Source of the DNA: Hyphomicrobiales bacterium
Lineage (GTDB): Bacteria > Pseudomonadota > Alphaproteobacteria > Micropepsales > Micropepsaceae
DNA: 6,938 nucleotides
Direction: 5' to 3'
Assembly: GCA_017849395.1 (NCBI GenBank)
Contig: JAFIHO010000171.1
Location: 1 to 6,938 of the forward strand
Shown piece by piece: positions 1 through 5,256 of the stretch. The notes under the pieces are model-generated. The model had not been told where the DNA came from. It was given only the letters and a program-made list of their open reading frames with translations, and did no database searches. Both the position numbers and the translations under genes were made by a program. Each line of letters opens with the position of its first letter. The stretch's first letter is position 1.

Positions 1-687
1 AATATGAGCCATGAACTGCGCACGCCGCTGAATGCGATCATTGGTTTCTCCGAACTGATCTCCAGCCGCATGTTCGCCAACACGCCGGAACGCAATTACG
101 AATATGCCGGGCTGATCCACTCATCCGGCCATCACCTGCTGAATCTCATCAACGACATTCTGGATCTCGCCAAGATCGAAGCGGGTCGCTGGCGGCTGGA
201 AGAAAGCGAACTCGACCTGGCGCGCGTCATCGAGGATGCGATGCAGCTTGTGACATGGAAGGCGAAGGACAATGGCGCGGCGCTGGCGGTCGATATCCGG
301 CCCGGCCTGCCGCTGATTTACGGGGACGAACGCGCCGTCAAGCAGATGCTGCTGAATCTCTTGTCGAATGCGGTTAAATTCACGCCGCAGGGTGGCGCCG
401 TGACCGCGTTCGCGCATCTCGATGTCGACGGAATCAGCTTCGGCGTATCCGATACCGGCATCGGCATCGCCGCGGAAGATCAGCGCACAGTGTTCGACAG
501 TTTCGGCCAGGGCAAACATGACGTCGTCATCGCCGACAAGGGTACCGGCCTTGGCCTTGCCATCGTCAAGGGGCTTGCAGAAGCCCATGGCGGGAAGGTC
601 AATCTCGAAAGTGAAGTGGGCAAGGGTACGAGAGTGACCGTGCATCTGCCGGCGTCACGGATGCGCATCCGCAAGGAAGCGGCTTAG
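1..687 (+). CDS. Sensor histidine kinase, C-terminal part (HisKA + HATPase_c), truncated by the window edge
   Basis: This is the catalytic end of a two-component sensor kinase. The family autophosphorylates a histidine from ATP and passes the phosphate to a response regulator. The reading frame is open from base 1 and starts inside the H-box (NMSHELRTPLNAIIGFSE, phospho-acceptor His at bases 10-12). The ATG at base 4 is therefore not the true start, and the sensory and any membrane parts lie to the left. Counting residues from base 1, the HisKA helices run to about 65. The ATPase domain then shows an N-box (LLNLLSNAVKFTP, about 118-129), a G1 box (DTGIGI, 151-156), an F-box-like FDSFGQG and a G2 box (GTGLGL, 181-186). 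The protein ends soon after, so no receiver domain is fused at this end. The FGQGKHDVV...KGTGLGL stretch looks alphaproteobacterial. No cognate regulator is visible. The stop overlaps that of the convergent metallopeptidase. The family is certain; the signal sensed is unknown. Confidence 0.95.
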   Translation, partial: NMSHELRTPLNAIIGFSELISSRMFANTPERNYEYAGLIHSSGHHLLNLINDILDLAKIEAGRWRLEESELDLARVIEDAMQLVTWKAKDNGAALAVDIRPGLPLIYGDERAVKQMLLNLLSNAVKFTPQGGAVTAFAHLDVDGISFGVSDTGIGIAAEDQRTVFDSFGQGKHDVVIADKGTGLGLAIVKGLAEAHGGKVNLESEVGKGTRVTVHLPASRMRIRKEAA

Positions 688-1802
688 GCGGTTACTTCCG
701 GCGCAACGGAGAGGGCCCGTTCGGGCGCGGATTTTTCCGGCGCGTGCTTCCTGTGCGTCAGGGCGTGGACGAAGCCCAGCTTCTCGATCGCCTTGGGCGA
801 CAGTAAGAAGGGATAGAGGTCGATCTGGCCCATGCTGCGGTTGAGGCTGTTGGTGGCGAACTCTATCGGCAGCCAGGCGTCGATCAACTCGCTCATCGCG
901 CGCGCGCGATAAGGATCGAAGTCTATGGCAGCGGCTATCGCCCCCTTGGCGGCGCGGGGCCTCACCTTGATGCCGAAGGCGCCCGCCGTTTCCAGCGTAT
1001 CCACGATGTGCAGATAATGCGCCCAGGTCTCCGCGAAATCCTCCCAGGGATGGGACGCGGCATAGGCGCTGACATGGGTGTGCTGCCAGCCGGGTGGCGG
1101 GCCGTTCCGGTAATGCATCTGCAGCGCCGCGCCGTAATCGGCGCGTTCGTCGCCGAACAATTCGCGGAACGCGTCGATCCAGCCCGGCGTGGCTTCGACC
1201 ATCCGATCCCAGAAATAATGTCCGCTTTCATGCCGGAAATGACCCAGCAGGGTGCGGTAGGGCTCACCCATTTCGGTGCGCACACGTTCACGCACCGCAT
1301 CATCGGCTTCCTTGAGCGCCAGAGTGATGAGACCATTATCATGGCCGGTCATCACGCCTGAGGCATGGCTCTCGGGCGGATCAGCGAGAAAGTCGAAGGC
1401 CAGCCCGTGTTCGGGATCGTCGGTCCGGCTGTCCAGCCGCAGGCCTAAACGGAGCAGGGAATAGAATAGCCGGTGCTTGGCGGCTTCTATCCGGCCCCAC
1501 AGCGCGTCGTTGCCGGGTACGGAAAGATCGGGGATGGTCCGGTTGTGGCGGCAGGCGGCGCAAAAGCCGACCGGATCGTCGGCTGGGACCATCCAATTAC
1601 ACACCCCGTGCTGGGCATTGAGGCAGAATTTATAGGCTTTTCCGGGCGCAGCCAGCACGCGCATGCCACCGTCCTGCAGCGGGTCCAGTGCAGAAATCTC
1701 AGTCAGGTCAGGCAGATAGCCCAAGCTGCGGCCGCATTGTTCGCAGCGTATATTCTCGAAATACAGAAGCTGGCCGCAGCCCTGGCAGCTGAACAATTTC
1801 AT
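684..1802 (-). CDS. Putative zinc-ribbon, HExxH zinc metallopeptidase (COG4307 / Peptidase_Mx-like)
   Basis: A 372-residue protein with no visible signal peptide or membrane segment, so probably cytoplasmic. Its N-terminus is rich in zinc-ligand cysteines: a first set at Cys6, Cys9, Cys20 and Cys23, and a second at Cys60, Cys68, Cys81 and Cys84. The catalytic-type motif is HESGH at 191-195 within HFRHESGHYFWDRMV, followed by WEDFAETWAHY at 253-263. By analogy with gluzincins, Glu258 is a candidate third zinc ligand; this is an inference. This layout matches the COG4307 family (zinc ribbon formerly DUF2248, then Peptidase_Mx), which is annotated as a putative zinc-binding metallopeptidase without a known substrate. 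The family-like core ends near FVHAL, and a charged, Ala/Pro-rich tail of about 27 residues follows. The ATG start is supported by a GGAAGA ribosome binding site five bases upstream and by an EcfG-type promoter. The gene is divergent from the amidoligase operon, so a functional link to it is only suggested. The family call is firm; the substrate is unknown. Confidence 0.9.
   Translation of the reverse strand: MKLFSCQGCGQLLYFENIRCEQCGRSLGYLPDLTEISALDPLQDGGMRVLAAPGKAYKFCLNAQHGVCNWMVPADDPVGFCAACRHNRTIPDLSVPGNDALWGRIEAAKHRLFYSLLRLGLRLDSRTDDPEHGLAFDFLADPPESHASGVMTGHDNGLITLALKEADDAVRERVRTEMGEPYRTLLGHFRHESGHYFWDRMVEATPGWIDAFRELFGDERADYGAALQMHYRNGPPPGWQHTHVSAYAASHPWEDFAETWAHYLHIVDTLETAGAFGIKVRPRAAKGAIAAAIDFDPYRARAMSELIDAWLPIEFATNSLNRSMGQIDLYPFLLSPKAIEKLGFVHALTHRKHAPEKSAPERALSVAPEVTA
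715..736 (+). terminator. Weak hairpin plus T-run, possible terminator for the histidine kinase
   Basis: GCCC (715-718) and GGGC (723-726) can form a 4-bp stem with a GTTC loop, and ATTTTT follows at 731-736, about 30-50 bases after the kinase stop. It lies inside the 3' end of the convergent metallopeptidase gene, as expected where no intergenic space exists. The stem is short and the T-run is four bases away from it, so this could equally be chance in GC-rich coding sequence. Confidence 0.2.
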
Positions 1803-1807
1803 CGCGA

Positions 1808-1813
1808 TCTTCC
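1808..1813 (-). promoter_or_regulatory. Ribosome binding site of the metallopeptidase gene
   Basis: On the minus strand GGAAGA lies five bases upstream of the ATG at 1802-1800. It is a good Shine-Dalgarno match at normal spacing and fixes the metallopeptidase start. Confidence 0.7.
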
Positions 1814-1830
1814 GGGTAAGGCCAAGGATT

Positions 1831-1855
1831 AACGCGAGTTTTCCGGCGCGGTTCC
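1831..1855 (-). promoter_or_regulatory. EcfG-type (general stress response sigma factor) promoter for the metallopeptidase gene
   Basis: Read on the minus strand, GGAAC (1855-1851) is followed by exactly 16 bases and then CGTT (1834-1831). This matches GGAAC-N16/17-CGTT, the published consensus of the alphaproteobacterial general stress response sigma factors EcfG/SigT. The placement also fits: transcription would start near 1820-1826, giving a leader of roughly 20 bases that holds the GGAAGA ribosome binding site before the ATG. I looked through the other GGAAC occurrences I could find on the plus strand and none was followed by a correctly spaced CGTT. Use of this promoter by EcfG in this organism is inferred, not shown. 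Confidence 0.65.
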
Positions 1856-1887
1856 CCCTGCGGCGCGGCGGCGACTCGCGCTTTTTT
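1833..1887 (+). terminator. Dyad CGCGAGT/ACTCGCG followed by six T, terminator- or attenuator-like
   Basis: CGCGAGT (1833-1839) and ACTCGCG (1874-1880) are a perfect 7-bp inverted repeat. Inner pairing of CCG (1843-1845) with CGG (1869-1871) and GCGC (1846-1849) with GCGC (1863-1866) could extend the stem with small bulges. A C and six T (1882-1887) follow on the plus strand. As plus-strand RNA this resembles an intrinsic terminator ending 22 bases before the transglutaminase/amidoligase start. It could block antisense read-through from the kinase side or attenuate the operon. The left arm overlaps the -10 element of the opposing EcfG-type promoter, so it may instead be a protein-binding dyad. 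The region is very GC-rich, so chance pairing is possible. Confidence 0.35.
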
Positions 1888-1909
1888 GCACCTGCGTCAT
1901 AGTAAGATC

Positions 1910-4900
1910 ATGAGCATTCAGGCAGCCATCCGGCACGTCACCCGCTACCGCTATGACCGCCCCATCATGCTCGGGCCACAGACCATCCGCCTGCGTCCCG
2001 CCCCGCATAGCCTGGCGAAGATCGTAGCCTATTCGTTGGGTCTGGAACCCAAAGATCATTTCATCAACTGGCAGCAGGACCCGCAGTCCAACTGGCTGGC
2101 GCGGGTGGTGATACCGGAGAAGACCGATCACTTCACCGTCACTGTCGATCTGACGGTGGAGATGGAAGTGGTCAATCCGTTCGACTTCTTCCTGGAGCCT
2201 TACGCCGAACAATTTCCCTTCGCCTATTCCGACGAACTGAAGAGCGAGCTGGAGCCTTATCTTGCCACCCTGCCAGGAGGGCCGAAATTCGATGCCTATC
2301 TGGCGAAGATTCCGCGCGAGACAAACCAGACAACGGCGTTCCTGTTCGACCTGAATTCAAGGCTGACGCGCGACATCGCCTATCTGATCCGCATGGAGCC
2401 GGGCATCCAAACGCCCGACGAGACTCTGACCAAATGCTCAGGGTCGTGCCGCGACAGCGCCTGGCTGCTGGTGCAGTTGCTGCGCCATCTGGGTCTGGCG
2501 GCGCGATTCGCTTCCGGTTACTTGATCCAGTTGAAGCCGGACGTGAAATCGCTCGATGGGCCTTCCGGCACCGATGTCGATTTCACCGATCTGCATGCCT
2601 GGTGCGAGGTCTATCTGCCCGGCGCGGGCTGGGTGGGGCTTGATCCCACATCCGGCCTGTTCGCGGGCGAAGGCCATATTCCGCTGGCCTGCACCGCCAA
2701 TCCGACCCAGGCCGCGCCGATTTCAGGCGCGGTCGAACCCGCCGAAGTGCTGTTCGATTTCGACATGACGGTGGAGAGGGTCAAGGAAACCCCGCGCGTC
2801 ACCAAGCCCTATACGCCGGAAGAATGGGACGCGATCGAGAAGCTGGGCGACGAGGTCGATAAAATCCTCGCCAGCCATGATGTGCGCCTCACCATGGGCG
2901 GCGAGCCGACTTTCGTTTCCATCGACGACCGTTCCGGAGCGGAATGGCATACCGCCGCCGTGGGGCCGAACAAGCGCGCCTTGGCCGACAAGCTGATCCG
3001 CCGGTTGCGCGACCGTTTCGCGCCGGGCGGGCTGCTGCATTATGGCCAGGGCAAATGGTATCCGGGCGAGTCGCTCCCGCGCTGGGCCTTTGCGCTTTAC
3101 TGGCGCGCCGATGGCGTGCCGCTTTGGAAGAATGCGGACCGCATAGCGGCGGAGCATCTGGATCACCAGCCCACGGTCGAGGACGCGATGGCGTTGACCG
3201 AATCCGTCGCGCGGCGGCTCGGGTTGGACTCGACCTATTTGATGCCGGCCTTCGAGGATTTCTGGCATCATGTGCGCGAGGAACGCGCGCTGGCGGTGAA
3301 TGTCACCCCGCGCGATTCCAAACTGGAAGATCCCGAAACCCGTGCGCGGTTGGCGCGCGTGTTCGAGCGCGGGCTGACGCAGATCGTTGGCTATGCCCTG
3401 CCTGTCGAAGCGCGCTATGGCGATTTGGGGCGTACCTGGCACAGCGAACATTGGGTGACGCGTTCCGGATCGCTGTTTCTGCTGCCGGGCGATTCCTCGA
3501 TGGGTTTCCGGCTGCCGCTCAATTCCCTGCCCTTTGTACCGCCCGCGGCGCGCAATTTCGTGCCGCCGCCCGATCCCTTCGCGCCGCTGCCGGAATTGAA
3601 TGATTGGCGGCATCCGCCGCCGGGGGAACCGCGCGACGCATCAGGCCAGGGCTACCGCAACGGCCCCGCGCGGCCACCCGAGTTGAGCCGCACGCCCGCC
3701 AACGATCCGGCACTGCCGCCGCCGGAACTGGCGGTGCGCACGGCGCTGACGGTGGAGCCGCGTGACGGACGGCTGAATGTGTTCATGCCGCCGACCAGCA
3801 ATGCCGGCGAATATCTTGCGCTGCTGGCGGTGGTGGAAGATGCGGCGGAAGAGATCGGCTGCGCCATCCATATCGAAGGCTATCCGCCGCCCTATGATCC
3901 GCGCATCAATGTGATCAAGGTGACGCCCGATCCCGGCGTGATCGAGGTAAATATCCATCCGGCGAAGAACTGGCGAGAACAGGTCGATATCACTCGCGCG
4001 CTGTATGACGAGGCACATGCCGCGCGGCTTTCGACCGAGAAATTCCTGCTGGACGGGCGGCATACCGGCACGGGCGGCGGCAATCATATCGTGGTAGGTG
4101 CGGCGTCACCGCCCGACAGTCCGTTCCTGCGGCGGCCCGATCTGCTGAAAAGCCTGATCGCTTACTGGCAGAACCATCCGTCCCTGTCCTATCTGTTCTC
4201 CGGGCTGTTCATCGGTCCGACCAGCCAGGCACCGCGCATCGACGAGGCGCGGCACGACGCGCTGTATGAGATGGAGATCGCGTTCAGCGAGGTACCGACC
4301 AAGGGCGCGGCCAACATCCCGCCCTGGCTGGTAGACCGCATCTTCCGCAATCTTCTGGCGGATTCGACGGGCAATACCCATCGCACCGAGATCTGCATCG
4401 ACAAGCTGTACTCCCCCGACGGCCCGACCGGGCGGCTGGGGCTGGTGGAGTTCCGCAATTTCGAGATGCCGCCCCATGCCGAGATGAGCCTGGCGCAGCA
4501 ATTGCTGCTGCGGGCGCTGATCGCGCGATTCTGGCGCGCGCCCTATGACTATGACCTGGTGCGCTGGGGTACGGCGCTGCATGACCGCTTCATGCTGCCG
4601 CATTTCGTGTGGAGCGATTTCAAGGATGTGATCGATGACATGAAGGATCACGGCTTCGAATTCGACGAGGCCTGGTTCAAGCCGCATTGGGAATTCCGCT
4701 TTCCGCATATCGGCGCGGTTCAGTATGACGATGTCGGGCTGGAACTGCGCACCGCGCTGGAGCCTTGGCATGTGATGGGCGAAGAGGGCGCGGTTGGTGG
4801 CACCGTGCGCTATGTCGATTCCTCGGTCGAACGATTGCAGGTGAAGGCGACGGGGCTGACCGGCGGCCGCCACAAGGTGCTGGCCAATGGCCGCGCGGTG

Positions 4901-5239
4901 CCGATGCGCGCCGTAAGCCAGGGCGCGGGTGTTGGCGGCGTTCGCTTCAAGGCCTGGCAGCCCGCGCATGGGCTGCATCCTACCATACCTGCCCAGGCGC
5001 CGCTGACGATCGAGGTGTGGGACGCCTGGCGCAATCGCAGCCTGGGCGGCTGCACCTATCATGTCGCCCATCCCGGAGGGCGCAATTTCGAGATTTTTCC
5101 CGTTAACGCCTATGAAGCCGAGGGACGGCGGCTGGCCCGTTTCGAGCCCCTCGGATTCACGGGCGGCATTTTCGAGGCACCGCGGGATGAACCCAATCCC
5201 GATTTCCCCTATACCTTGGACTTGCGCCGCGGCGCATAG
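1910..5239 (+). CDS. Transglutaminase-like domain fused to DUF2126 (GS-like amidoligase) protein
   Basis: A 1109-residue two-enzyme fusion with no signal peptide. Residues 1-90 resemble the bacterial transglutaminase N-terminal domain (IRHVTRYRYDRPIMLGPQ). The transglutaminase core follows, with a visible triad: Cys180 in GSCRDSAWLL, His229 in DLHAWCEVY and Asp245 in GLDPTSG. From about residue 325 the DUF2126 (COG4196) region begins with MGGEPTFVSID (329-339). It continues through a proline-rich stretch (541-606), HTGTGGGNHIV (718-728) and VEFRNFEMPPHAEM (846-859), and ends in a beta-rich tail of about 150 residues. DUF2126 has been predicted to be a glutamine-synthetase-like carboxylate-amine ligase; the Glu332, His726 and Arg849/Glu847 neighbourhoods are plausible metal, ATP or substrate sites by analogy. 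Length and domain order fit full-length family members. The ATG at 1910 is chosen because the conserved protein starts there; an in-frame TTG at 1886 adds eight unlike residues and is considered unlikely. No clear Shine-Dalgarno precedes the ATG. The ligase gene follows after 17 bases, which implies one operon. The substrate is unknown. Confidence 0.93.
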   Translation: MSIQAAIRHVTRYRYDRPIMLGPQTIRLRPAPHSLAKIVAYSLGLEPKDHFINWQQDPQSNWLARVVIPEKTDHFTVTVDLTVEMEVVNPFDFFLEPYAEQFPFAYSDELKSELEPYLATLPGGPKFDAYLAKIPRETNQTTAFLFDLNSRLTRDIAYLIRMEPGIQTPDETLTKCSGSCRDSAWLLVQLLRHLGLAARFASGYLIQLKPDVKSLDGPSGTDVDFTDLHAWCEVYLPGAGWVGLDPTSGLFAGEGHIPLACTANPTQAAPISGAVEPAEVLFDFDMTVERVKETPRVTKPYTPEEWDAIEKLGDEVDKILASHDVRLTMGGEPTFVSIDDRSGAEWHTAAVGPNKRALADKLIRRLRDRFAPGGLLHYGQGKWYPGESLPRWAFALYWRADGVPLWKNADRIAAEHLDHQPTVEDAMALTESVARRLGLDSTYLMPAFEDFWHHVREERALAVNVTPRDSKLEDPETRARLARVFERGLTQIVGYALPVEARYGDLGRTWHSEHWVTRSGSLFLLPGDSSMGFRLPLNSLPFVPPAARNFVPPPDPFAPLPELNDWRHPPPGEPRDASGQGYRNGPARPPELSRTPANDPALPPPELAVRTALTVEPRDGRLNVFMPPTSNAGEYLALLAVVEDAAEEIGCAIHIEGYPPPYDPRINVIKVTPDPGVIEVNIHPAKNWREQVDITRALYDEAHAARLSTEKFLLDGRHTGTGGGNHIVVGAASPPDSPFLRRPDLLKSLIAYWQNHPSLSYLFSGLFIGPTSQAPRIDEARHDALYEMEIAFSEVPTKGAANIPPWLVDRIFRNLLADSTGNTHRTEICIDKLYSPDGPTGRLGLVEFRNFEMPPHAEMSLAQQLLLRALIARFWRAPYDYDLVRWGTALHDRFMLPHFVWSDFKDVIDDMKDHGFEFDEAWFKPHWEFRFPHIGAVQYDDVGLELRTALEPWHVMGEEGAVGGTVRYVDSSVERLQVKATGLTGGRHKVLANGRAVPMRAVSQGAGVGGVRFKAWQPAHGLHPTIPAQAPLTIEVWDAWRNRSLGGCTYHVAHPGGRNFEIFPVNAYEAEGRRLARFEPLGFTGGIFEAPRDEPNPDFPYTLDLRRGA

Positions 5240-5256
5240 CGGGAATCTGAGTTATC

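Noticed and set aside
4..6. ATG at base 4 as the start of the histidine kinase
   Set aside because: It lies within the conserved NMSHELRTPLN H-box, and a kinase starting there would lose its dimerisation and sensor regions. The frame is open to base 1, so the gene is truncated by the window.
1844..1868. Direct repeat of CGGCGCGG at 1844-1851 and 1861-1868
   Set aside because: Two 8-base copies made only of G and C in a very GC-rich stretch are expected by chance. No third copy or palindromic operator structure was seen.
1886..1909. TTG at 1886 as the start of the transglutaminase/amidoligase protein
   Set aside because: It adds eight residues unlike the family, lies at the end of a T-run and has no ribosome binding site. 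The ATG at 1910 begins the recognisable conserved sequence.
4106..5071. Minus-strand open frame of 321 codons opposite the DUF2126 region, with a similar one at 2723-3613
   Set aside because: Both lie fully inside the transglutaminase/amidoligase gene, have low-complexity Arg/His/Gln-rich translations and show no family motifs. They are best explained by codon bias on the coding strand.
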